A stretch of DNA of 64,000 nt from Halorubrum ruber (GCF_018228765.1 NZ_CP073695.1:2046001-2110000); one strand, 5' to 3'. Positions 25,464-33,660 are shown, counted from the first letter of the stretch. Translations and numbers: made by a program. The notes: generated from the letters alone by a model not told the origin.

Positions 25464-26230
25464 ATGCGCATCGAGAACAGCTTCATCCCCGTCGAGGGGT
25501 GGGCGAGACGACCGAACGGCGCCTCTGGGGGCGAGGGGTCACCACGTGGGAGGAGTTCGACCCCGCGGTCGACGTGGCGGGCGTGGGCCCGACGACCGCC
25601 GACCGGATCGAGTCGTTCATCGCGGAGGCGCTCGCGCGCCTCGACGACGGCGACTCGGCCTACTTCGACCGGGAGTTCCCCTCCGGCGAGCGCTGGCGGC
25701 TCTACGAGAACTTCCGCGAGGAGACCTGCTTCTTCGACATCGAGACGACGGGGCTCGACGAGCGGCGCGACCGCGTGACGACCGTCAGCTTCCATCAGGG
25801 CGGCGAAACGACGACGCTCGTCGCCGGCGACGACCTCACCGCGCGGCGCCTCCGCGAGCAGTTCGCGGACGCGAGCCTGCTCGCGACGTTCAACGGCGCG
25901 CGCTTCGACGTCCCCTTCCTGGAGACCTCCTTCGACGTCGAAATCGACACGCCGCACCTCGATTTGATGTACCCCGCGAAGCGGATCGGTCTTTCTGGGG
26001 GACTGAAACCGATCGAGAAGCAGTTGGGGATCGAGCGCGACCGCCCGGACATCTCCGGGCGCGACGCGGTCCGTCTCTGGCGCGAGTACGAGCGCGGCGA
26101 CGAGGACGCGCTGGAGACGCTCGTCTCGTACAACCGCGAGGACACCGTGAACCTGCGGACGCTCGCCGACGCGGTCTGCGACCGGCTCGACGACGAGGTG
26201 TTCGTCGCTCCTGACGGAGACGGCGACTGA
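25464..26230 (+). pseudogene. RNase H-like (YprB-type) 3'-5' exonuclease, frameshift near start
   Basis: It starts MRIENSFIPVEG, then the frame breaks at GGGG (25496-25499); with one more G it continues VGETTERRLWGRGVTTWEEF. After a helix-hairpin-helix-like segment (VDVAGVGPTTADRIESF) comes the exonuclease core: CFFDIETTGLD, LATFNGARFDVPFL and SYNREDTVNLRTL, i.e. the DEDD acids. With the base restored the product is ~255 residues and complete. The YprB domain family is thought to act as a DNA/RNA 3'-5' exonuclease. Second of three run-length breaks in the window. Confidence 0.8.
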
Positions 26231-26339
26231 GAGGGGTCCGATAGGTCGCGGACGGGAGGTATGAACCGTTGCGACGGATCGTCGAGGTCGTTACCTCGCA
26301 GGAGAATTTCGCAAAACTCGACGCCCGATCCGTCCGCGC

Positions 26340-27548
26340 TCAGGACTCGTCGTCGGCTGTCGGCGCGTCGGCGGTCACCGGCGCGGCCTCCTCGGCGGTC
26401 TCGTCGTCGGTGGTCTCGTCGTCGGCGGTCTCGTCGTCGGCGTTTTCGGCCTCGTTCGCGTCGGCTTCGGTGACCGCTTCGCCGTCGACGGTCTCGTCGT
26501 CGTCGGCCTCCAGTCCATCTGCGCCGTCGGACGCCGACGGTTCGTCCTCGACCGGCTTGTCGTCCGTCTCGGATTCGTCGCCGTTGGTATCGGCGTCGGC
26601 GTCGTCGGCAGCCACTTCGTCCGAATCGTCGAGGTCGGTCTCGCTCGCGTCGTCGGCCGCTTCGTCTGCGTCGGCGGGGTCGGTCTCGTCCGCATCGTCG
26701 TCCGCTTCTTCCGTCTCCTGGATCAGCTTCATCTCGCCGCGCGCCCGGAGGGTGCCCTGTATCTCCGCGCCGTCGTACACGACCAGGTCGCCCGCGGAGA
26801 CATCGCCGAGGACGCGCGCGCCGCTCTCGACGGTCACGGTTCCTCCGCGGGTCGTCACGTCGCCGTGGATGACCGTGTCGGCGCCGACGGTGACGTCGTC
26901 GCGGGCGCGCAGCGAGCCGAACACCTCGTTGCGCTCGCCGACGCGGATCGACTCGGCGCGGAGGTTGCCGTGGAGGCGGCAGTCGTCGCCGACGGTCGCC
27001 GGCGTCGACACGCGCCACGCGTCGTCGGAGATCTCGGCGCTCCGCGGGACTAACAGGGGATCCCGGACGTCGTCGCCGTCGGCGAGCGCCTCGGCTAACT
27101 CGTCCGCGGCGTCGGTCTCGCCGACGCGCAGCAGCTGCGAGAGGACGATGAAGTAGAAGACGATCGTCGGCACCGGGTTGCGGATGACGATCCAGCCGTT
27201 GGCCTCGAACCCCTCCTCGATCGTCACGTCGTCGCCGATGTCGAGGTCGCCGGAGACCATCAGGCGGCCGGTGACGGTCACCCGCTCGCCGAGGTACGCG
27301 TCCTCGCCGACCAGCACGTTACCGTCGACGGAACACCACGTGTCGAGCCGGCAGTCGCCCTCGGCCTCGATATCGTCGCCGACCCTGACGCGCTCGCCGA
27401 TCGCGACGTTGCGGCCGCGGACGCCGAGCTCGACGGTCGACTGTCCGCCCACGAGCACGTCGCCGTCGACGACCACGTCGTGCTCCTCGACGGTCGTCCC
27501 GGACGGGATCGAGAGCTCCTCTATCGGACCGTCTCCTCGCAGCGACAC
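26340..27548 (-). CDS. bactofilin-like polymer-forming protein with long acidic tail
   Basis: 402 residues. Residues 1-130 and 185-285 are right-handed beta-helix-type repeats rich in VxxGD, VxxGxx (e.g. VDGNVLVGEDAYLGERVTV). Between them is a hydrophobic segment (VPTIVFYFIVLSQLL) that could be a membrane anchor or buried helix. Residues 290-402 are nearly all Asp, Glu, Ala, Thr with DDETADDE repeats. The layout fits polymer-forming cytoskeletal proteins; halofilins shape haloarchaeal cells, but which type this is I cannot tell. Likely self-assembles at the membrane. Confidence 0.75.
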   Translation of the reverse strand: MSLRGDGPIEELSIPSGTTVEEHDVVVDGDVLVGGQSTVELGVRGRNVAIGERVRVGDDIEAEGDCRLDTWCSVDGNVLVGEDAYLGERVTVTGRLMVSGDLDIGDDVTIEEGFEANGWIVIRNPVPTIVFYFIVLSQLLRVGETDAADELAEALADGDDVRDPLLVPRSAEISDDAWRVSTPATVGDDCRLHGNLRAESIRVGERNEVFGSLRARDDVTVGADTVIHGDVTTRGGTVTVESGARVLGDVSAGDLVVYDGAEIQGTLRARGEMKLIQETEEADDDADETDPADADEAADDASETDLDDSDEVAADDADADTNGDESETDDKPVEDEPSASDGADGLEADDDETVDGEAVTEADANEAENADDETADDETTDDETAEEAAPVTADAPTADDES

Positions 27549-27717
27549 ACCGGGAGCAGTCGCCCCGCGCTTATAAACGGTGCGGGGCGTCGGACGGGCG
27601 TCGGACGCACGCGCGCAGCGTCAGGTCCGGAGAACTCCCTCTCGGACCGAGACGTGAATCCCTACCGCGGCGGATCACGGTCGCTGCGCTTTTCAGTGCG
27701 CCGCCGAAGAGACACCC

Positions 27718-27900
27718 ATGGGATTCGGATCGTACGACGAGAGCGAACAGAAGGACCAGGACGTCGACACCGACGAGGACGACGCGGTGAACGTCCACGA
27801 GAACGACCACGACGGCGACGTCACCATCGAGGGCGACGCCGACACCGACGACCTCGTCGGTCGCCTCTCGGAGATGCGCGACGACGAAGCCGAGGACTGA
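27718..27900 (+). CDS. small acidic haloarchaeal protein (MGFGSYDESEQ family)
   Basis: 60 residues, MGFGSYDESEQKDQDVDTDE..., about 40% Asp+Glu. The N-terminal sequence is one I recognise from many haloarchaea (probably DUF5786, from memory). A C-terminal helix (TDDLVGRLSEMRDD) follows VNVHENDHDGDVTIEGD. No function known. Confidence 0.8.
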   Translation: MGFGSYDESEQKDQDVDTDEDDAVNVHENDHDGDVTIEGDADTDDLVGRLSEMRDDEAED

Positions 27901-28040
27901 GTCGCCGCCCGCCGCCGAGACGCTCTGTAGCCCGAGACGCTCTGTAGCCCGAGACGCGGACGGCGTGGACCGACCGTGGGTGTGCGTGTCGTTCACACTC
28001 CCGATTTGGATTTATTTTCTACCGCTCCCGTTGGTACTGT

Positions 28041-28289
28041 ATGGCACGGAGACGTAACCGAGCCCCTCGATTCGGCCGACGAGCGCGCTCCCGTCGTCGG
28101 GGGCACGGGCGCTCTAGCGGTCGATCGGACGAGACCGACGACGCCGGAGGAGACGGCCACGGCGACGAGGCCTCTGCTGCGACGGTTGCGCTCGCGCGCC
28201 GGCTCTGCGCGGGCGGAAACGGACAGGCCTGTGAGATGCTCGAACGGCTCTGCGAGTCGGGCTACGACGCCGCCTGCGACGCGACCTGA
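28041..28289 (+). CDS. small protein with basic head and Cys-rich tail
   Basis: 82 residues. An Arg-rich start (MARRRNRAPRFGRRARSRRR) is followed by a Gly/Asp linker and LARRLCAGGNGQACEMLERL with four cysteines in total. The tail resembles a helix pair held by disulfides or metal. A GATTTATTTT box is about 28 nt upstream of the ATG, so the message is likely leaderless. The basic start is unusual in an acidic proteome and hints at nucleic-acid binding (inference). Confidence 0.6.
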   Translation: MARRRNRAPRFGRRARSRRRGHGRSSGRSDETDDAGGDGHGDEASAATVALARRLCAGGNGQACEMLERLCESGYDAACDAT

Positions 28290-28404
28290 GGTCGCCTGCG
28301 GTCGCGGTCCGCGCGAGCGAGACCGGCGCCGCTGGTTCGCACGCGCGACGGTCGTCTCCCGGCAGTGCGTGTTCCTTATCACCTCGAACGGAGTACTCGG
28401 AACC

Positions 28405-28602
28405 ATGAGCACGGACCTGACGTTCACTGACCGCGGCGTCGACGTCGTCTACGAGGGCACGGAGTTCGAGTTAGAGAAGACGCTGATCGAGGAGGCGACC
28501 GGGAAGTCGTACCGCGACGTCACCGACCACGAGGTCCTGACGATCGTCGCCGAGGACCCGAATCTGGACGGCGAGCCGGTCCGAATCGGCGACGTGCTGT
28601 AG
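28405..28602 (+). CDS. small conserved haloarchaeal protein (possibly DUF5800)
   Basis: 65 residues from MSTDLTFTDRGVDVVYEGTE. Contains EFELEKTLIEEATGKSYRDV and ends GEPVRIGDVL, a pattern I associate with a haloarchaea-only family. Compact alpha/beta, no catalytic motif. Function unknown. Confidence 0.75.
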   Translation: MSTDLTFTDRGVDVVYEGTEFELEKTLIEEATGKSYRDVTDHEVLTIVAEDPNLDGEPVRIGDVL

Positions 28603-28704
28603 CGTCCCGGGACGGCGCTGTCCCGCTCACTCGACCGCGGCGCTGCCGCTGCGGTCCCGCGTTCCGACCGGACGACTTTTTCCCACGCCCACCGAAGCGA
28701 GGGT

Positions 28705-28905
28705 ATGGAGATCGGATTCGACCTCGGCGCGAACGTCCCGTCCGGCGTGCTCGCGCTCCACGCCGTCATCGCCGTCGTGTTCCTGGGTCTCGCGGGCGTG
28801 AACGGCTCGAACGGCGAACTGATCGGGTTAGGGATCTACCTCGCGATGGCGGGCATGATCGGGCTCGTCGGCGTCATGGCCGCGCGGATCGTGGCTCGTC
28901 GGTAG
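28705..28905 (+). CDS. small two-TM membrane protein
   Basis: 66 residues with two hydrophobic helices (about 13-33 and 39-61) and a basic C-terminus (RIVARR). No family recognised. Ends about 30 bp before element copy 2. Confidence 0.6.
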   Translation: MEIGFDLGANVPSGVLALHAVIAVVFLGLAGVNGSNGELIGLGIYLAMAGMIGLVGVMAARIVARR

Positions 28906-29033
28906 TTGGAAGCCAAATCGAATTTTCGACGACGCCGATCGGTAAGTGATACATTCTGACCGGGGCGTGGTCAGTACAGCGGTAGCGGCGAGCGACAGCG
29001 GGAGTAGGTATCGCAGCTCGGTGGCGACGAGCG

Positions 29034-29075
29034 TATTTAAATAGCCGCGAGCGACGGCGACAAGTGCTTATAAAA
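29034..29075 (+). promoter_or_regulatory. tandem TATA boxes of RNA copy 2
   Basis: TATTTAAAT at 29034-29042 and CTTATAAAAG starting at 29067, spaced as in the other copies. Confidence 0.6.
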
Positions 29076-29376
29076 GGAGTGCGGTGGCGCGCCTCCGAGC
29101 GGCCGGAGCAAAGCGGAGGCCGCGAGCCAGCCCGCGAGGGACGCCGCGAGCGGAGCGAGCGGCGAGGCTGGGGAGGTGTGAGGCTGCGGTGCTGTGCGGA
29201 GTGGGTGGGACTCAAAGGGGCAGCCGTCGAGGCGGGCGGAGGCGATGTAAGTAGCGTGGCGCTACGCGCCACTGAAAGCCGGCGGCGAAGCCGCCGGCGA
29301 CACCGCAGGAACGAGCGAAGCGAGTGACGAGGAGCACAGCGAGCGTCCGCCCGCCTCGACGGCTGGGGCTTTGGAG
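29064..29376 (+). ncRNA. putative structured RNA, copy 2
   Basis: P1 at 29099-29123 is GCGGCC/GGCCGC with GA on both sides. P2 at 29143-29163 is GCCGC/GCGGC, GA/GA, GC/GC, GGA triloop, a shorter version of copy 1. P3 joins 29211-29240 and 29346-29376: CTC/GAG, AAAG/CTTT, GGG/GGG loop, then 20 uninterrupted pairs (CAGCCGTCGAGGCGGGCGGA on the 5' side). Copy-specific hairpins inside P3 are GTGGCGC/GCGCCAC and GCCGGCGGC/GCCGCCGGC. Ends are inferred from the shared sequence. Confidence 0.7.
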
Positions 29377-29556
29377 GCACTCACCGCAGTAGCGTCAGTC
29401 ACTTATAAACAGCCGACAGCAACACAGCTATTCTCCTTATAAATGGCCTCACTCACAACCTACGACACCTACTCCCGAAACCGATAAACAAGCACCATTC
29501 AGCGACCAGGTGTTTCATCCCAAGTTATATTTGAAGAATAGGGTTTCAACAGAGTC

Positions 29557-29805
29557 GCTCGAAGTCGTTCCTGTTGAGACCGATGAAGAACGCCAGACCG
29601 CGCTCAAGGCTGTGAATTATCTCGATGACCGAATGATCGCGTTCGATTCGTTCCATGCCGCTACTGCCAAAAATCGTGGCATCTCATCTCAAGCTCTGAC
29701 AAACCATACGAGGATGTCGATCCCGAGCGTCTTCCGCTGGAACCGACTGCGAGGAGTGAGCCATGCCTCAGACGGACTGAGCACACCGAACCTATCCGTT
29801 TCTAA
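29557..29805 (+). pseudogene. PIN-domain (VapC-like) toxin remnant
   Basis: Starts directly at the end of element copy 2. The frame reads TALKAVNYLDDRMIAFDSFH then AATAKNRGI, the third and fourth PIN helices with acidic site residues; the frame then shifts near 29683 and continues LISSSDKPYEDVDPERLPLE to a TAA. The N-terminal half, with the first catalytic Asp, is missing. No antitoxin gene is nearby. Lower GC than the core genome. A dead toxin gene cut by the element insertion or a later deletion. Confidence 0.75.
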
Positions 29806-29832
29806 GCGTCCCAACGACGTCCAAGCTGAATG

Positions 29833-30048
29833 TCACCGCTCTCTAAATTTGACCGTGTAGCCGTTATTGCGGAGTGCTTCAACGAGTTCGTCTCCACGCT
29901 CGATTGTGAACTCGTGGAACGAGTTAGTGGGGCTATCTGCCGAATACAGCTCTGAGTCGATATTCTCCGGAATTTCGTTTTGATGGGTATCCTCTTGGAC
30001 AACAACGGGCTGGCTGGGTACGTGGGTAGAACTGCTATCTTCTGACAT
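29833..30048 (-). CDS. hypothetical protein of the accessory patch
   Basis: 71 residues from MSEDSSSTHVPSQPVVVQED; an upstream ATG at 30072 would add 8. Polar, Ser/Gln-rich first half, then FTIERGDELVEALRNNGYTV KFRER. AT-richer and less acidic than neighbours, so probably acquired. No family recognised and coding status is uncertain. Confidence 0.4.
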   Translation of the reverse strand: MSEDSSSTHVPSQPVVVQEDTHQNEIPENIDSELYSADSPTNSFHEFTIERGDELVEALRNNGYTVKFRER

Positions 30049-30072
30049 TCGGACGTCCCATGTTACAACCAC

Positions 30073-30337
30073 TCGGTCATTTGAATTCCGATTCTGATTT
30101 CTGTTGAGAGAGCTATCTGTTTTCTATACCTCTCACGGCGTTTTTGCCAGAATAGGGTGGAGAGCTTCGGCGCATTGAGGACGCTCAAGATAGTCTACTT
30201 CGCTTTACATCATCTTTCCAAATTGTATCATGTCGCGTGTCATCATTCCCTGATCGAATAAAATACAATTATCCTTGGGGCAGAGAACTTAACGGACAGA
30301 GCCTCTGCTGCCAATTACGGAGTGTTTCGGAGTAATA
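30073..30337. other. AT-rich intergenic stretch
   Basis: 265 bp with clearly lower GC than the rest of the window. It holds short T-runs (CGTTTTTGCC near 30140) and an AATAAAATACAATTATCC stretch near 30255. I see no gene, repeat or tRNA. It fits the remains of integrated DNA next to tRNA-Trp. Confidence 0.5.
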
Positions 30338-30353
30338 TGGGGCCGGAGGGATT
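30338..30353 (-). repeat. duplicated 3' end of tRNA-Trp
   Basis: TGGGGCCGGAGGGATT, a perfect 16-bp copy of 30450-30465, 112 bp downstream in tRNA orientation; the match continues with one extra base into GTGAACC versus TGAACC. Looks like an attachment-site duplication. Confidence 0.75.
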
Positions 30354-30449
30354 GTGAACCACGCGGACTTCGCTCCGCTCGTCCGCTGGGTTCAAATCCC
30401 TCCTCAGCACGTCGCCGTCGCTCGCGAGTTTGCTCGCGACGGCAGAAAG
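30354..30449. other. fold-back spacer between the tRNA-Trp 3' ends
   Basis: Together with the duplicated end it forms a long hairpin: GGAGGGATT pairs with AATCCCTCC (30402-30410 region), GAACC with GGTTC, GCGGAC with GTCCGC, around TTCGCTCCGCTC. Nearer the tRNA is a second palindrome, CGTCGCTCGCGAG facing CTCGCGACG. Same plan as the tRNA-iMet spacer at 15268. Confidence 0.55.
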
Positions 30450-30624
30450 TGGGGCCGGAGGGATTTGAACCCCCGATCGACTGATATCTCCGGTGCGCCT
30501 CGGAACTCCAGAGGGTCGTCAACACGACCGATGATCAGTCGGCCGCTCGGTATATCAGTCTGGAGTGTCGTCCCGGGCGCAAGCCTCTGGAGTCAGTCGC
30601 CATGCCTGGCTTGGCCACAGCCCC
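30450..30624 (-). tRNA. tRNA-Trp (CCA) with ~100-nt intron
   Basis: The 5' exon runs from GGGGCTGTGGCCAAGCC to the anticodon loop CTCCAGA; the 3' exon ends GGGGGTTCAAATCCCTC and CGGCCCC plus A73. All seven acceptor pairs form. The insertion after the anticodon is about 100 nt, typical for haloarchaeal tRNA-Trp, whose intron is known to carry a C/D-box guide for methylation of the tRNA itself; I did not confirm the boxes one by one. Exact splice sites depend on the bulge-helix-bulge and are not marked. Confidence 0.93.
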
Positions 30625-30713
30625 GCGTGATCTCGCATCAGAGCGTTACCGAAACGCGGATAAAGGGGTTTCGATCGCGTTCATCGGCGGACGGCGGGGC
30701 CTCCGCCCGGCCG

Positions 30714-31694
30714 TCAGGAGAGCCGCCCTGAGACCGTCCGGTACCCGCGGTAACACAGGTGTTTCGCCGCCGCCGCGGTGAAGGAGACCGGGTTCTCCTT
30801 GAACCGCGAGACGTACCGCTCCGTCGTCCGATACGCCCGCTTCGCCCGTCCGGGCTGGATCATCTCCATCGTCTCGTAACAGAGGACCGGCCTGTCGGTC
30901 CGGCGGCCGATCTCCGCCGCCTGCCGCGGGTCGCTCTCGATGAAAAGGGACGCGTCGGTCGCGTCGTAGACGTCCGCCTTGTACTCGGCGTCGTTCCCCC
31001 GTCGCTGGCGCGCCGCCTTGCTCGACAGGTCCATCATCATCAGTTCATCGTACCGCACCCCGTGTTCGTCCAGCCACGCCTCGGTCTCCGGCCGGTACTT
31101 CTCGAGGCGACTCGTGACGAGGCGTCCGATCCGCTGGTCCGGGACGACGCCCGGCGCCACCGTCGACAGGAACTCTCGATAGCGCTCTCCGTCGTCGTTC
31201 TCGGCCGGCGTGGGGTCGCGACAGAGCACCCCGTCGATCTCCACGCAGGCGTCGTTCAACACCGGGTGGTGGATCGCGTTCCACTCGAACACCCGCGGCA
31301 TCGACACGACCTCCGCCCAGCGGTCGACGTACTCGGGCCCACGCGGCGAGACGTACACCGCCCCGTACGTGAGGTCGAACGGGAACTCGTGCCCGTCGAG
31401 CCTGTTCCGAGTCTCGGTCATCTGGCTCCCGGACCGCACCGAGTCGTCCAAGACCAGCACGGAGTCGAGGTCGCCGAACGACCGCCCCTCCACGCACCGC
31501 TCTCCCGAGTCCATTCGACGCCCCTCGCAGAGCCCGTCGACGTCCGTCATCGGGACGTTGAGATGGAGACAGACGAGGTTCGCAGCCAACAGCCCGCTCC
31601 TCGGGATGCCGACCACCAGGTCGACGTCGGAGAGGTCGTCCCGCGCCAGCCGGCGGGTGTCGGCGGCGAGGTCAGCGACACTCTTGTAGTTCAT
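30714..31694 (-). CDS. phosphoribosyltransferase-like protein fused to HAD-like domain
   Basis: 326 residues from MNYKSVADLAADTRRLA. Residues 20-140 are a type I PRTase fold: DLVVGIPRSGLLAANL and the PRPP loop VLVLDDSVRSGSQM. The second half has a HAD-like pattern: VEIDGVLCRDPTP (short DxDG motif), then VTSRLEKYRPETEAWLDEHG and DASLFIESDPRQAAEIG. Such PRTase-HAD proteins occur beside glycan or surface-polymer genes, but here the neighbours are unrelated. May act on a sugar- or nucleotide-phosphate. Confidence 0.75.
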   Translation of the reverse strand: MNYKSVADLAADTRRLARDDLSDVDLVVGIPRSGLLAANLVCLHLNVPMTDVDGLCEGRRMDSGERCVEGRSFGDLDSVLVLDDSVRSGSQMTETRNRLDGHEFPFDLTYGAVYVSPRGPEYVDRWAEVVSMPRVFEWNAIHHPVLNDACVEIDGVLCRDPTPAENDDGERYREFLSTVAPGVVPDQRIGRLVTSRLEKYRPETEAWLDEHGVRYDELMMMDLSSKAARQRRGNDAEYKADVYDATDASLFIESDPRQAAEIGRRTDRPVLCYETMEMIQPGRAKRAYRTTERYVSRFKENPVSFTAAAAKHLCYRGYRTVSGRLS

Positions 31695-31799
31695 TACCGA
31701 CGACGGACGGCCGTGAGCCACAAAGTTATGGTATCCCTAGGCCCGTAGCCGGCCCCTACCTGGGTGCGCGCGGCGCCCTCCCCGGCGTCGGCCGCTGGC

Positions 31800-32027
31800 C
31801 TACTCCCCCCTGTCGTCGTCGCTCCAGTCGCAGTCCTGACACTTGTACCCGGTGACGAACTCGGTCACGCTCGGCATGTACCCGACGGAGATGACGTCGC
31901 CGCCGCACTCCGGGCAGTCGCGGTCGGCGTCCGTGATCGACTCGGCCTCCAGTACCGACTCTCCTTCGACCAGCTCTGCGAGCTTCTCGGGTGTCACCAT
32001 CCGTCCCTGAACGACGCGGTTCGACAT
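31800..32027 (-). CDS. zinc-ribbon protein (possibly DUF5795)
   Basis: 75 residues, MSNRVVQGRMVTPEKLAELV, then DCPECGGDVISVGY and YKCQDCDWSDDD forming a CxxC...CxxC ribbon. I recognise the start as a haloarchaeal family. Function unknown. Confidence 0.8.
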   Translation of the reverse strand: MSNRVVQGRMVTPEKLAELVEGESVLEAESITDADRDCPECGGDVISVGYMPSVTEFVTGYKCQDCDWSDDDRGE

Positions 32028-32132
32028 ACCTGCCGTTCGGGGTCGAGTACCTAAACCCCGGCGACACGCGCGAGACCCGGAGCGACGAACGAGGCAGTCG
32101 GACGTGCGCGTCCGCGGTCGATTACCGCCGGG

Positions 32133-33137
32133 TCACAGCCACGGCGCCCGGGAGTCGTCGTCCGTGAACGGGTCCGGGTCGTCGTCGGTCTCGCGCGCCT
32201 CGCCGCCGTTCGCGAGGACCGCGACGTCGTCGTCGACGATGGGGGCGGGCCCCTCGGGCGGCGCGTCGAGCGGCGGCTCGCTCGGCGCCTCCTCGGGTCC
32301 GTCGCCGGCGTCGGTGGAGTCCTCGCCCTCCTCGTCGGCAGGGGCGTCCGGCGCGTCGCCGTCGTGCGCGTCGCCATCGCCGGCGGCGCTCGCCACCCCG
32401 TCCGAGTTCGGGTCGTACGCGAACAAGGTCGTCACGGCGAGCACCGCGAGCGCGATCGGGGCGTCCGTCTGCATGAGGTCGAACGGGCCGAGCAGGATCG
32501 GTAACGCGAGCACGCCCAGCGCGACCGCGGAGCCGAACCGGAATCGGTCGATGTCGACGCGGCCGCGGAGGTGCGGCGACAGCAGCGCGATCGACAGGGC
32601 GAACCCGACGCCCACGGCGGCGGCCGCGGTGCCGTTGACCACGTACTCGGTCGAGGTCCGCAGGGCGAACCCCGACGGGTCGAAGCTCGCGACGAGGCCG
32701 AGCCCGATGATCACGCCCGGGCTCGGCAGGTACTCGCCGACCTCCGAGCTGGCGGTCTTGGCGGCGACGGTCAGGATGACGAGCCCGGCGAACCGCTCGA
32801 AGACGGGTAGGTTCAGCAGTCCCTGAAGCGTCGGCGCGAGTGCGGCCTCGACGGCGGCGACCGGGATGATCACCGCGCCGATCAGCAGGATCGAGGCCGC
32901 CATCTCCCGGCGGGAGCCGTCCATCTCCGCGAGGATCACCGCGGCGGTCGCGGAGCCGCCGAAGATGAGGATACCGGTCTCGACGACGCCCGTGGCCGAT
33001 CCGAGGACGCCGGCGACGACGAGAGCGGGGAAGATGCCGTCGACGAGCGGCAGGGCCATGACGGTCGCGAGCAGCTTCGTCGCGCTCCCGACCTGCTGTT
33101 CGAGCCGCAGGGCGACCGGGTGGCGTGACGTGCTCAT
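32133..33137 (-). CDS. polytopic membrane protein with acidic tail (possibly DUF5794)
   Basis: 334 residues. About seven hydrophobic helices in residues 20-240 (for example LLATVMALPLVDGIFPALVV and MAASILLIGAVIIPVAAVEA), then an acidic, Pro/Gly-rich tail of ~90 residues that should lie in the cytoplasm. Matches from memory a haloarchaea-only family of unknown function; transport is possible but no motif supports it. Confidence 0.7.
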   Translation of the reverse strand: MSTSRHPVALRLEQQVGSATKLLATVMALPLVDGIFPALVVAGVLGSATGVVETGILIFGGSATAAVILAEMDGSRREMAASILLIGAVIIPVAAVEAALAPTLQGLLNLPVFERFAGLVILTVAAKTASSEVGEYLPSPGVIIGLGLVASFDPSGFALRTSTEYVVNGTAAAAVGVGFALSIALLSPHLRGRVDIDRFRFGSAVALGVLALPILLGPFDLMQTDAPIALAVLAVTTLFAYDPNSDGVASAAGDGDAHDGDAPDAPADEEGEDSTDAGDGPEEAPSEPPLDAPPEGPAPIVDDDVAVLANGGEARETDDDPDPFTDDDSRAPWL

Positions 33138-33660
33138 TTAGGGACGATAGCCCTGACCGGCGGGGTGGCGGTGGGACGCGTGCGACTCGCGGTGGTCCGG
33201 GGACCGGCACGCGGAGTCCACGCCGCGGGGGGTCCGACGAGCCCATGTAAAGGGTTTGCGCGGATTGCCGGCTGTAAAGCGGACGCCGAGGTCGGCGTTC
33301 GGCTGGCCGGCGATGCGCGCGTTCACGGGACTGTCGGAGTCCATACCTAATATACGTGTTTCGGTCGCGTTAAAGGTTGTGTGAGACGTGTCCGCACGAC
33401 ACGAAGGATCGACGACGAGAATAGCTCCTCGATGACGATACATCGACATTCCCGGAACATCTCCGATCATCTCTCGGTTTCGAATCCTCGGACGTCGGGC
33501 GGGCCGGTCGATCGAGGCCGCCACGCACGCGCCGGCGGCAGCCGCGGCCTCGTCCGCCGAAATATCCATAATCGTGTATACAACACGGATTCGAATGTGA
33601 CCAACCACCACGTCCGTGCCGTCTCGCAACGCTTTTCATCGGCCGTTCATGACGCATTAT
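33138..33660. other. intergenic region upstream of the IMP dehydrogenase gene
   Basis: About 520 bp. A minus-strand frame is open through most of it but has poor codon usage and no recognisable domain, so I do not call it. AT-rich stretches occur near 33342-33372 (CCTAATATACGTG) and 33570-33600 (TATCCATAATCGTGTATAC). CTTTTCAT at 33631-33638 lies ~27 nt before the next ATG and is the likely TATA box of the dehydrogenase gene. Confidence 0.45.

Larger units (their letters stand above)
28936..29556. mobile_element. MITE-like element, copy 2 (left end lost, core inverted)
   Basis: The right end is intact: AGGGTTTCAACAGAGTC at 29540-29556 (one change from copy 1), preceded by the same AGCACCATTCAGCGACC and TATATTTGAAGAATA. 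The left side matches copy 1 from AAGTGA through CCGGGGCGTGGTCAG and AGCGGTAGCGGCG, but the terminal inverted repeat is missing. The outer parts are in the same orientation as copy 1, yet the RNA core is on the opposite strand; the switch points are CGGGAGTA on the left and TACTCCCG on the right. Confidence 0.8.

Noticed and set aside
27920-27956. 17-bp duplication GAGACGCTCTGTAGCCC
   Set aside because: Only two adjacent copies in a non-coding gap, no further structure; likely slippage.
28936-29805. A working VapBC toxin-antitoxin module
   Set aside because: The toxin lacks its N-terminal half, is frameshifted and has no antitoxin gene beside it.
33138-33629. 163-aa minus-strand frame upstream of the IMP dehydrogenase gene
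   Set aside because: Basic, His/Arg-rich composition, rare codons and AT-rich promoter-like patches within it; no domain.
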